Source: Alteromonas confluentis (GTDB taxonomy: Bacteria; Pseudomonadota; Gammaproteobacteria; Enterobacterales; Alteromonadaceae). Taken from it: 64,000 nucleotides of DNA. Below are positions 1-8,603 of this stretch, piece after piece. The notes below the pieces were generated by a model. The model worked only from the letters and a program-made list of their open reading frames with translations, ran no database searches and had not been told where the DNA came from. Position numbers and translations under genes: made by a program. The stretch's first letter is position 1, and each line of letters opens with the position of its first letter. The DNA lies in assembly GCF_001757105.1 (NCBI RefSeq), contig NZ_MDHN01000005.1, positions 94,787-158,786 of the forward strand, written 5' to 3'.

Positions 1-187
1 GTCAAACTCTAATAACATCGACGGCCAAATCTGAGCAATCTAAGATTGCGCATTTCAGATTCCCGCAGCAAAAAAAACCTTACACCCTGTTTTCTAAAAT
101 GATGATTGTTGGTTTATCCACCGGACAACGTTTGGTGATCACTGACAGTTGTTACATTGCTTTTATTTTTCCTGACAGAAGGTATTT

Positions 188-1399
188 ATGACAACTCACC
201 ACGGGACAACTTCGGCGTCTCCGTTCTGGCCAATTGTGATCATGGCGCTTGGTACGTTTACGCTTGGGCTTACTGAATTTGCTTCAATGTCGATGCTGCC
301 ACTCATCGCAGCATCTTTCGATGTTTCACCTGCCATGGCGGGCAATGTGATCAGCGGTTACGCGATTGGCGTTGTAATTGGTGCACCGCTATTTATGTTG
401 CTCACCAATAAAACGAACCGACGAACAGCGCTGGTCTTGTTTGCGTCGATGATGTTCATAGCCAATGGGTTGAGCGCTATTGCAACGTCGTTACCGGAAA
501 TGGTGTTTTATCGTGTGCTTAGTGGTTTACCGCACGGTGCCTATTTTGGTACGGCGTTATTGATTGCGTCAGATATGGCACCAAAAGGCAAGCGTGCGAG
601 CTACATGTCGATGGTGTTTATGGGCCTGACTATCGCCACCATCGTAGGCGTACCTATGGCTACGTTGGTTGGCCAAGCGATGAGTTGGCGTGTGTGCATG
701 GCTATCGTCGCTGTACTGGCTTTGGCCGCTGCAATCCTGATTCGCTTTGTTGTACCCAGTTGCCCCATTACTCAGCCAACACGTTTGGGTGAAGAATTCG
801 GCGTACTTAAAAATAAACTGGTGTGGACAATTTCAGGGATCATATTCGTTGGTTTTGGTGGTGTGTTCTGTATTTACACTTACCTTGCTGACACCATTAT
901 TAATGTAACAGAAGCGCCAGAAGTCACCATTTCCATTGCTATGATGATGTTTGGTTTGGGTACCACCATTGGGAACTGGGTATGTGGACGTATGGCTGAC
1001 AAATCTCCTCTTGCTACCACCGGTATTGCGTTGGTTTGTAGTGTGGGCATTTCTATTATGTACGTTTTTGCCGCCCACGATATCTATTGGTTGTACCTCA
1101 GTGTGTTTTGTCTGGGTGCTTCCGTGGGGCTGGCTGCGGTTATTCAGTCGATGCTACTCGATGTGTCGCCTACCGGCCACGCTATGATTGGTGCACTCGT
1201 GCAGTGCGCATTTAATACGGCTAATGCTATTGGTCCATGGGTGGGAGGCAGCCTGTTGGCTTCCGGTGCAACGTTTAACGAAACCGGCTATGCCTCAGCA
1301 TTGCTTTTTGCTGGTGGCTTTGTCATGTGGGGATTAAGCTACATGATGATGCGTCAGAAAAGCCGTACGCCTCAAGTTTGTAGCTCTGCAAGCTGCTAG
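188..1399 (+). CDS. MFS transporter, DHA1 drug/arabinose efflux type
   Basis: The 403-residue protein is a hydrophobic 12-helix major facilitator of the AraJ/YdhP-like DHA1 group, which exports drugs or sugars by proton antiport across the inner membrane. Visible marks are the first helix with GTFTLGLTEFASMSMLPLIA, a degenerate motif A between helices 2 and 3 (TNKTNRR), and the RVLSGLPHGAYFG segment of helix 4 typical of this group. The ATG follows an AAGG Shine-Dalgarno about 6 bases upstream. It stands alone, converging on the mscS-type gene with a 24-base gap. Substrate cannot be told from sequence. Confidence 0.85.
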   Translation: MTTHHGTTSASPFWPIVIMALGTFTLGLTEFASMSMLPLIAASFDVSPAMAGNVISGYAIGVVIGAPLFMLLTNKTNRRTALVLFASMMFIANGLSAIATSLPEMVFYRVLSGLPHGAYFGTALLIASDMAPKGKRASYMSMVFMGLTIATIVGVPMATLVGQAMSWRVCMAIVAVLALAAAILIRFVVPSCPITQPTRLGEEFGVLKNKLVWTISGIIFVGFGGVFCIYTYLADTIINVTEAPEVTISIAMMMFGLGTTIGNWVCGRMADKSPLATTGIALVCSVGISIMYVFAAHDIYWLYLSVFCLGASVGLAAVIQSMLLDVSPTGHAMIGALVQCAFNTANAIGPWVGGSLLASGATFNETGYASALLFAGGFVMWGLSYMMMRQKSRTPQVCSSASC

Positions 1400-1423
1400 A
1401 GCGGCTTTAAGTGTGTGGCGCAG

Positions 1424-2539
1424 TTAATTTTTCTGCGCCCGCACCACGGCTTTGGCTTTACTGGAAGCCAATATGTTTGCCGCATCCTCCTGATCCACAT
1501 TAATTGCCGTGATCGGGAATGGAATCACAATGCCTTCTTCATCAAAGCGTTTCTTCAACATCTTCATAAACGCACTTTTTATAAAAAAGCGGTTAAAATA
1601 CTCACGCGTTCTCAGCATGACGGTAAGGTTAATACTGGAATTATCGAAGGTGTGAAACAGCACGAAAGGTTCGTAAGTAGGTACACCGTATTCATGATTG
1701 TGCAAGGTGTATTCCGCCACTTCCAGGCACACTTTTTCAACCAACTCTAAATCAGACGAGTAATGTACACCTACCTCGACCGGCACAGACAGTTCCCGTT
1801 CGGGATAATAGTAATTTATCAATTTAGAGTTAGATAACTTACTGTTGGGCATGATCACAATATTGTTCGGTAGCATTCTGACCCACGTTGACCGCCAGCC
1901 AATTTTCTCAACAAACCCCTGTTCGCCGGAATCCAGTTCGATAAAGTCACCTACGCGAATTGGCTTATCGATAATAAGTTGTATACCTGAAAAGAAATTC
2001 TCAAGGGTGGGCTGAAGTGCAAGGGCAACGGCCAGAGAGGTGATACCTAACGACGCAATTATGGGTGTTATGGAAACGCCCATCGTACTAAGTATTACCA
2101 GGATTGCCAGGCTAGCGAGAATTGCACGCATGGCTCCGCCGGCAATGCTGCTGGTATTCTTAACTAATGTGGATTCATTCTGATAACGGCGCAGGGAGTA
2201 GGTAAAAAAGCGTTCAAAAAACAGGAAAAAAGTGAGAATGACGCCTGCTTTCACCACATGTTCGATAATCAACTCAGTGCGGTCGTTGATAATCGACAAC
2301 CATTCCAGCAGAAACTTGCCAAGTACCACCATCACCAGAAAGATAAACAGGGTGAGAGGGGCGTCAAGTGACAACACCAAAATTCGGTATATGCCAGCCA
2401 TAGAGCTAGACTCAGAACGGGCTTTTTGCTTCAGACGCACCAATATGATGCGCTTTGCAATGAACAGCGACACGATCACGGCGAGAATAATGCCGAGGGT
2501 AATCGCTTCCTGGGTCTTTAAGAATGCGGGAATGGTCAT
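1424..2539 (-). CDS. MscS-family mechanosensitive channel
   Basis: Small-conductance mechanosensitive channel family protein of 371 residues, a tension-gated pore of the inner membrane. It has an N-terminal helix (about residues 12-32), two or three further helices, and the glycine/alanine-rich pore helix (IASLGITSLAVALALQ). The beta domain that follows contains the family landmarks GDFIELDSG, the GWRSTWVRM segment and PNNIVIMPNS. It is longer than E. coli MscS (286 aa), the extra length being N-terminal helices and a C-terminal tail. Monocistronic as far as can be seen. Confidence 0.88.
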   Translation of the reverse strand: MTIPAFLKTQEAITLGIILAVIVSLFIAKRIILVRLKQKARSESSSMAGIYRILVLSLDAPLTLFIFLVMVVLGKFLLEWLSIINDRTELIIEHVVKAGVILTFFLFFERFFTYSLRRYQNESTLVKNTSSIAGGAMRAILASLAILVILSTMGVSITPIIASLGITSLAVALALQPTLENFFSGIQLIIDKPIRVGDFIELDSGEQGFVEKIGWRSTWVRMLPNNIVIMPNSKLSNSKLINYYYPERELSVPVEVGVHYSSDLELVEKVCLEVAEYTLHNHEYGVPTYEPFVLFHTFDNSSINLTVMLRTREYFNRFFIKSAFMKMLKKRFDEEGIVIPFPITAINVDQEDAANILASSKAKAVVRAQKN

Positions 2540-2846
2540 TTTGAGGATTCTCTGACAAAGCTAGATGATATTGTCTACTGATCAACCAAGCAAAAGGTGC
2601 ACCAAGGTCAAGCTGATCTTCACTTGATACTACCCGTAGATAAAATCATCAATCTGCTCTTCATGCGCTATTGTTTGCAAAAAGCGGCTAGAAGTAACCG
2701 GTCTCTGAAATATGTTGTTTATCGCATTTAATGATTCACAGTTTGTTATGTTTAACAGTCTCAATGGTTGTGTGATAGTTTGACTTTCGAAATGAAAAGA
2801 CTCGATTTTCGCGAAAAATCCGAGCGAATAAAAGGTAAAAATTTTA
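2540..2846. other. Intergenic region upstream of bacteriophytochrome gene
   Basis: About 307 bases between two divergent genes. The last 50 bases before the phytochrome ATG contain an imperfect inverted repeat at 2801-2824 (CTCG-ATTTT ... AAAAAT-CCGAG around CGCG), which could be an operator or leader hairpin. An antisense open frame of about 73 codons (2630-2851) has no convincing start. No other feature is recognised. Confidence 0.5.
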
Positions 2847-5504
2847 ATGAGTTACGACCCAAAATCCTTCCCTTATCAGAAGTGTGAACATGAGCCTATT
2901 CACATTCCTGAAAATATTCAGAGTTACGGATTTTTGCTCGCTTTCGACAAATCAGACCTCACCATCCAAATAATCAGTGAAAACGTAAGAGAGTTATTCA
3001 CTGAAGAGGTGATAGGCAGGGAGTTTCTCACCTTGTTGTCTTCTGAAACCGATGAAAAGCAGTTTCTACAAGAAACCTTCGACCGTGTTTCTAAAAGCAA
3101 AATACGTCTGCCCATTAAATTGCGCCTTAATCGTGACATACTTGCTTCGCATCAGGACGAAGATTACCTTGCTGTGGTGTATGACAGCAGTGGCTATTAC
3201 GTGGTCGAATTCGAGCCGGCCACAGAATTTCGTGATACCTACAGTGCTGAGCAATTTATAAAGTTATATGCCATGTCTGTAGCTCCGCGTTTCAAAGAAA
3301 TGGCTACGTTGAACGAGATGGCCGCCGAAATGGTATCGACCATCCGTTATCTGACGAGTATGGACCGCGTTGTTTTATACAAATTCAACGAAGACTATTC
3401 CGGAAAAGTTATCGCAGAAGCAAAAGCCGATGATATTTCATCTTATGAAGGGCTTTATTTTCCGGCTTCAGACATCCCAAGTCAGGCGCGAGAGCTCTAT
3501 AAAACTAACTGGGTTCGCCTAACGCCTGATACTGAACTGCCGCCGTCGAAGCTTATTCCCACTAAGGAAGAGATGGGAAGAGAACCATTGGATTTATCGC
3601 GTTCACTATTGCGCCGTTTTTCTCCTATCCATTTGCAATATATCCGTAACCAGGGTTTGCGAGCGTCATTCTCTATTTCCCTCGTAACCGAAGGTGAGTT
3701 GTACGGCTTGATTTCTTGTCATCACCGAGAGCCTTGCTACATCCCTCAGGATGTGCGTTTGCAATGTGAAAACTTGAGTCAGCTGTTCAGCTGGCACTTA
3801 CGGGCAAAAGAAGAAGAAATTGCCCGTGTGAAAAAAGAAGAGACCGATAAAGCCGTCGATTTAATGCTGGATAAAATTGGTCCTTCCAATCCCATTGGGC
3901 GTGTTGTGAAAAGTGGTGAGCAAGCGTTTCTAGATGCGTTGAATTCAGACGGGTTCATCTATTTTTCTCAATACGAGACCATTTCTCTGGGCGATGTTTT
4001 ACCTGTCGATCTGGTTAAAGCCATCTTTTTGAAGGCGAGTCATAGCAATGGTTTTCCTTTCACCTGTGACAATTTGTTTGAAGCGTGGCCTGAGGCCAAA
4101 GAGCACGGTATTGCCGGCATTATGATCATTCCACTTTTTGAGAAAAAGCGCTATTTCACGGCCTGGTTCCGAAAGGAGAATACGCGTTATCAGCGTTGGG
4201 TCGGTGTGGAAAACGAAAAATCTGAAGATGCTCCCAAGGACAAGCGCTTAAAACCGCGTACGTCTTTTGCTGTGAACGAGCGGGCTATTATGGGGTACTC
4301 CAACCCCTTTGATCGTGCCGATATCGAAACGGCAAACCGACTAAACCGCATGTTTCTGGTTTACGCTCTCGATGTACAGGAAAAAATGCATATCAGCATT
4401 CAAGAATTGGAGCGTCAAGATCGTTACCGCAACGAGTTTTTAGCCACCCTGGCTCACGAATTACGCAATCCATTGGGGCCGATTACATCGGGGGCTGCAA
4501 TCCTCGAAAGCGTGGATGACGAAGCGACACGCAAGCGGGTCACCTCAATCATTGGTCGCCAGGCTGCGTATATGTCAAAACTGGTCAACGACCTCATGGA
4601 CGTATCCCGCATTACTCAGGGCAAAGTGAAGCTGGAATTCGAAAAACTGCTTATACACGATGTAATATCGCAATCGCTTGAAATGGTGAATGAACACATC
4701 CAGCAGAAAGGCCACCACATTGATGTGGAATACCCTGCTGAGCACGTGACCGTTTACGGCGATAAGGCGCGGCTTAGTCAAATATTCTCCAACGTTATCC
4801 ATAACGCAGCCAAGTACACTGAAGAAGGTGGTAAGATTGCAATTAGTGTTCGCGGTGAAGGTTCGTTAGTAGTAGTAGAAATTGCCGACAACGGTATGGG
4901 AATTCCCCAGGAACGCCTGGCTGATGTGTTTAATATGTTTACCCAAATTGAGGCCCATTCCACCCACACGAAAGGGGGCTTAGGCATTGGATTAACATTG
5001 GTAAGTAAACTCGTGGCACTGCATCACGGTGATATTCGTGTTGAGAGTGACGGGGCAGGAAAGGGGAGTTCATTCTTTATTCGTTTGCCTATTTCACGTG
5101 TCGCCTTCGATCAAACCACGATGGGATCGGATGATCATGCTACAACGGCTGAAACTCGGGTGATGTTTGTCGACGACAACGCCGATCTGGTCGACACCTA
5201 TTGTATGCTTGCAGAGTCTATGGGTTACAAGGCGCAGGGCGTTTCCGACCCTAAAAATGCACTGGCGTTGTTTAAATCGTTCAAACCTAACTGCGTGTTT
5301 CTCGATATCGGCATGCCCGATATTGATGGCTACGAATTATGCAAAGTATTAAAGAGCCAGCCAGAAGCGGCGCAGGTGAAATTCTATTCTCAAAGTGGGT
5401 GGGGGACCGACCGTTACCTGGAAGATTCGAAAAAAGCCGGTTTCGAAAAACATTTAGTGAAGCCCCTTACTAAAGACATCATTAAAGCGTCAGTGGAATC
5501 GTAA
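2847..5504 (+). CDS. Hybrid bacteriophytochrome sensor kinase (PAS-GAF-PHY-HisKA-HATPase-REC)
   Basis: Red/far-red photoreceptor kinase of 885 residues. The N-terminal PAS domain has the biliverdin-attaching cysteine C13 in the CEHEPIHIPENIQSYG context of bacterial BphPs. The GAF domain carries the chromophore motif PASDIP with D209. The PHY domain ends in a PRTSF tongue. Then come HisKA with H537 (LAHELRNPLG), an HATPase domain with N and G boxes (NVIHNAAKY, ADNGMGIP, GLGIGLTLV), and a C-terminal receiver with acceptor D820 (FLDIGMPDIDGYE). It is therefore a self-contained hybrid kinase. No heme oxygenase (BphO) lies next to it, so biliverdin must come from elsewhere. AAGG lies about 11 bases before the ATG, a long spacing. 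Confidence 0.93.
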   Translation: MSYDPKSFPYQKCEHEPIHIPENIQSYGFLLAFDKSDLTIQIISENVRELFTEEVIGREFLTLLSSETDEKQFLQETFDRVSKSKIRLPIKLRLNRDILASHQDEDYLAVVYDSSGYYVVEFEPATEFRDTYSAEQFIKLYAMSVAPRFKEMATLNEMAAEMVSTIRYLTSMDRVVLYKFNEDYSGKVIAEAKADDISSYEGLYFPASDIPSQARELYKTNWVRLTPDTELPPSKLIPTKEEMGREPLDLSRSLLRRFSPIHLQYIRNQGLRASFSISLVTEGELYGLISCHHREPCYIPQDVRLQCENLSQLFSWHLRAKEEEIARVKKEETDKAVDLMLDKIGPSNPIGRVVKSGEQAFLDALNSDGFIYFSQYETISLGDVLPVDLVKAIFLKASHSNGFPFTCDNLFEAWPEAKEHGIAGIMIIPLFEKKRYFTAWFRKENTRYQRWVGVENEKSEDAPKDKRLKPRTSFAVNERAIMGYSNPFDRADIETANRLNRMFLVYALDVQEKMHISIQELERQDRYRNEFLATLAHELRNPLGPITSGAAILESVDDEATRKRVTSIIGRQAAYMSKLVNDLMDVSRITQGKVKLEFEKLLIHDVISQSLEMVNEHIQQKGHHIDVEYPAEHVTVYGDKARLSQIFSNVIHNAAKYTEEGGKIAISVRGEGSLVVVEIADNGMGIPQERLADVFNMFTQIEAHSTHTKGGLGIGLTLVSKLVALHHGDIRVESDGAGKGSSFFIRLPISRVAFDQTTMGSDDHATTAETRVMFVDDNADLVDTYCMLAESMGYKAQGVSDPKNALALFKSFKPNCVFLDIGMPDIDGYELCKVLKSQPEAAQVKFYSQSGWGTDRYLEDSKKAGFEKHLVKPLTKDIIKASVES

Positions 5505-5614
5505 TTTAAGTGATTATGGCCGAGTGTTTTTCGGCCACTGCTGACCAATTCGCCACCTGTTGATTGTTAATCAAACGAATGGGCTGCAACACGTGGATAA
5601 AAGCAAAAAATCAC

Positions 5615-5643
5615 TTGCACCCCTTGAGCGGCATCGTTATTAT
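5615..5643 (+). promoter_or_regulatory. Sigma70 promoter of tRNA-Val
   Basis: TTGCAC at 5615-5620, a 17-base spacer and TATTAT at 5638-5643 give a near-consensus promoter. A GC-rich discriminator (ACGCGCC) follows, the form typical of stable-RNA promoters under stringent control. The tRNA begins 42 bases downstream of the -10 box. Confidence 0.75.
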
Positions 5644-5685
5644 ACGCGCCGTTCATAGCAATCGCGGTGAGCATCTTAAGAAAAT

Positions 5686-5762
<77 letters not shown>

Positions 5763-5843
5763 TTTTCTCTTCTTCTTATGAATTTCTTTCTTTCCAATAT
5801 TTGCGCAAGCGAAGTAGCATCTTCTGTTGTTTGATGATAAAAA

Positions 5844-5860
5844 TTTGAATTAAATTCAAA
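5844..5860. promoter_or_regulatory. Perfect 8-1-8 palindrome before amidase gene
   Basis: TTTGAATT-A-AATTCAAA is a perfect inverted repeat ending 13 bases upstream of the amidase ATG. It could be an operator; being AT-rich it may also be fortuitous. No cognate regulator is adjacent. Confidence 0.3.
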
Positions 5861-5873
5861 TAAAGACAGAAAA

Positions 5874-7481
5874 ATGCAATTTTTCACTGCACTTCTTTTA
5901 TGTTGTTTCGTTTACGTTGCTCAAGCTCAAGCCCAGTCACAAACTGATGCTAGCCCGAAGAACTGGCTGGAAGCCAACGCCAGTGAGCAGGCGAAAGCCA
6001 TTGCCCAAGGAAAGCTTACCTCTCAACAACTGGTCTTTGCTTACCTGAATCGTATTGATTCACTCGATCCTCGAATTAACAGTATCCTCCGCCTAAACAG
6101 TGAAGCCATGAAGGTTGCCGCGCAACGTGATCTTGATGTCAAAAACGGGAAGCCGCTTGGACCACTTCATGGTGTTCCCGTTCTGTTAAAAGACAATATC
6201 GAAACCAAAGACATGCCGACAACCGCAGGCGCGATGGCGTTAGTTAATAATGATACAGGCCGAGATTCTCCGCTGGTGGCCGGTTTGCGCGAAGCGGGTG
6301 CGATTATTCTGGGAAAAACCAATTTGTCTGAATGGGCCAATTTTCGCTCTGAAGATTCTATCAGCGGCTGGAGTGCAGTAGGTGGTTTAACCCGCAATCC
6401 GCATAACCTTGCTCGTACAGCATGTGGCTCTTCTTCCGGTTCCGGTGCGGCCATGGCTGCAAATCTTGCTTCATTAACAGTCGGTACTGAGACGAATGGC
6501 TCTATTATTTGCCCAGCATCTTTTAATGGCGTTGTGGGCTACAAGCCCACGGTAGGACTTATTCCGCAAACTTACATTGTTCCTATATCTTCCAGCCAGG
6601 ATACGGCAGGTCCTATTACTGCCACGGTTTCCGATGCTGGCTTGATGGCGTCGGTCATGGCGGACAAAAAGGTTGCTGCAGAGCATAACGTAAACTTAAG
6701 CCAATTGTCTTCGCTGAACGGCGAGCCAGAAGGCAAGTTAAAAGGTAAGCGAATTGGCGTGGTGCGATTTTCACCAAGTCGAGTCGACGGTGTGAATGAG
6801 GCCTACGAACAGGCATTAGATACCCTTAAAGCACAGGGCGCCGTGCTGATAGATATTAATGAATTCTCCATGCCAGATGAATTTTGGGATAAATCGTATT
6901 ATGTGCTGCTTTCAGAATTTAAAACCACGTTAAACACGTATCTAACAGACTCGCCAGCGCAGTTACCCGTTCGCTCTCTTAAGGCTTTGATCGCGTTTAA
7001 TCAAAATGATGACCGGGAGATGCAGCTGTTTGACCAGAGCATTTTCATTAAGTCAGAGGAAACGAATGGCGCGAGTGGTGAGGCTTATCAATCAGCTGTC
7101 GCGTTCGTTCAGAACGCTACCCGCAAAGACGGCATTGATAAACTGCTGGCAGACAATGAGGTTGATATTCTGGTAGCCCCGTCAAATAATCCCGCATTTC
7201 TGATTGATGCTGTTTATGGCGACCACGCGCCGAAAGGTTTTACTGGCATCGGCTATATGGCCGCTATTGCAGGCTATCCTCATGTAAGTGTGCCGATGGG
7301 GGCGGAAAAAGGCTTACCGCTGGGGTTAAGCTTTATCAGTAGCGCCTGGCAGGATGAAGTCGTGCTCAGCGCGGCGAATGCGTTTGAAAAAGCGCACCAG
7401 TTTGCTCTCAAACCTCAATTTTATCCTAGCAGGGCTCAGAGCCCGGATATGGAAGCCGTATTTGAATCGTTAAATCCGTAG
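5874..7481 (+). CDS. Secreted amidase (amidase-signature family)
   Basis: Amidase-signature hydrolase of 535 residues with an N-terminal signal peptide (FTALLLCCFVYVAQAQAQ), hence periplasmic or extracellular. The Ser-cisSer-Lys triad can be placed: Lys in PVLLKDNIETKD, cis-Ser in the CGSSSGSG loop (usually GGSSSGSG), and nucleophile Ser in GTETNGSI, where the family more often has GTETDGSI. Such proteins hydrolyse amides or aryl/peptide amides, but the substrate is not inferable. It lies just after tRNA-Val, without a strong Shine-Dalgarno, and is not part of an operon. It is unrelated in sequence detail to the second amidase in the purine cluster at 55.6-56.8 kb. Confidence 0.87.
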   Translation: MQFFTALLLCCFVYVAQAQAQSQTDASPKNWLEANASEQAKAIAQGKLTSQQLVFAYLNRIDSLDPRINSILRLNSEAMKVAAQRDLDVKNGKPLGPLHGVPVLLKDNIETKDMPTTAGAMALVNNDTGRDSPLVAGLREAGAIILGKTNLSEWANFRSEDSISGWSAVGGLTRNPHNLARTACGSSSGSGAAMAANLASLTVGTETNGSIICPASFNGVVGYKPTVGLIPQTYIVPISSSQDTAGPITATVSDAGLMASVMADKKVAAEHNVNLSQLSSLNGEPEGKLKGKRIGVVRFSPSRVDGVNEAYEQALDTLKAQGAVLIDINEFSMPDEFWDKSYYVLLSEFKTTLNTYLTDSPAQLPVRSLKALIAFNQNDDREMQLFDQSIFIKSEETNGASGEAYQSAVAFVQNATRKDGIDKLLADNEVDILVAPSNNPAFLIDAVYGDHAPKGFTGIGYMAAIAGYPHVSVPMGAEKGLPLGLSFISSAWQDEVVLSAANAFEKAHQFALKPQFYPSRAQSPDMEAVFESLNP

Positions 7482-7704
7482 CGTAAAAAATATCTTTTGA
7501 GGGGAAGTGTCAGTGTTCTCGCTGCACTTCTCGTTACCTGTACCCCTCACATGGAACGTAAACCGACGGCGCAATGGCAGCTCTCGACAGACCAGAATTC
7601 GAATACATTAGATTGAGATAAATGGTTACAAATTACTGCAATCAATGATGAATGGGCTGGTATAGAGTAAAAAATACGAAAAACTCTAAGCAAATGGAAC
7701 TGCA

Positions 7705-8592
7705 ATGCTAACGATAAACCAACTTACAAAAACGTATTCTAATGGCGTTCGCGCCCTCGACGGCATTAATTTGACCATTCCAAAAGGTATGTTTGGCCTG
7801 TTAGGCCCAAACGGTGCGGGTAAATCCTCTCTAATGCGCACGATTTCTACTTTACAGACCCCCGATCAAGGCACTATCGAATTTGATGGGGTAGATGTAT
7901 TGGCGCAGCCAAATGAATTGCGTCAGCGATTGGGTTACTTGCCACAGGACTTTGGTGTGTATCCTCGAATAAGCGCAGAGCGTTTGCTTGATCATTTAGC
8001 CATACTGAAAGGACTCAACAATAAAGCAGAACGTAAGGAAGCCGTTGAAGGTTTATTGGTTCACACTAATTTATGGCAACACCGTGATAAAGCGGTGAGC
8101 GGCTACTCTGGCGGCATGCGTCAGCGATTTGGCATCGCGCAGGCATTGCTTGGCGACCCTGATCTGATCATTGTCGATGAACCTACCGCTGGTCTTGATC
8201 CAGAAGAGCGCAACCGGTTTCATAATCTGCTAGTGAGTCTTGGGGAAGAGAAAGTCATCATTCTTTCCACCCATATCGTTGACGATGTTTCCGAGTTATG
8301 CCCTAACATGGCTGTACTGGGTCAGGGAAAAATACTCTTGGAAGGGAACCCAATTGAACTAACTCATCAACTGGACAGCCGCATTTGGAGTAAACAGGTT
8401 TCTCAGGAAGAGTTCAAAGAAGTAGAGCAAAATTTCGCGCTCATTTCATCTCGTCTCATCGCTGGAAAACACGTAGTACATATTATGGCTGATGAGGCGC
8501 CATCCGGCTTCTCTCCGGCACCGGCAAACCTTGAGGATGTGTATTTCTCAACGCTTTACCAGTCACGTAAACACACCGCTAACGCTGCATAA
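7705..8592 (+). CDS. ABC transporter ATP-binding protein
   Basis: The 295-residue ATPase has Walker A GPNGAGKSS, Q-loop LPQDFGVYP, signature YSGGMRQRFGIAQAL, Walker B LIIVDEPTAGLD and H-loop STHIVDD. It drives the ABC-2 permease encoded 11 bases downstream (8604-12155). The pair is an ABC-2 type exporter or membrane-modifying system. The C-terminal 70 residues are a divergent accessory tail. Confidence 0.92.
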   Translation: MLTINQLTKTYSNGVRALDGINLTIPKGMFGLLGPNGAGKSSLMRTISTLQTPDQGTIEFDGVDVLAQPNELRQRLGYLPQDFGVYPRISAERLLDHLAILKGLNNKAERKEAVEGLLVHTNLWQHRDKAVSGYSGGMRQRFGIAQALLGDPDLIIVDEPTAGLDPEERNRFHNLLVSLGEEKVIILSTHIVDDVSELCPNMAVLGQGKILLEGNPIELTHQLDSRIWSKQVSQEEFKEVEQNFALISSRLIAGKHVVHIMADEAPSGFSPAPANLEDVYFSTLYQSRKHTANAA

Positions 8593-8603
8593 GGGGCGGG
8601 ATC

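Noticed and set aside
2630..2851. Antisense open frame of about 73 codons in front of the bacteriophytochrome gene
   Set aside because: No ATG/GTG start with ribosome site, overlaps the phytochrome start, AT-rich region where long open frames arise by chance.
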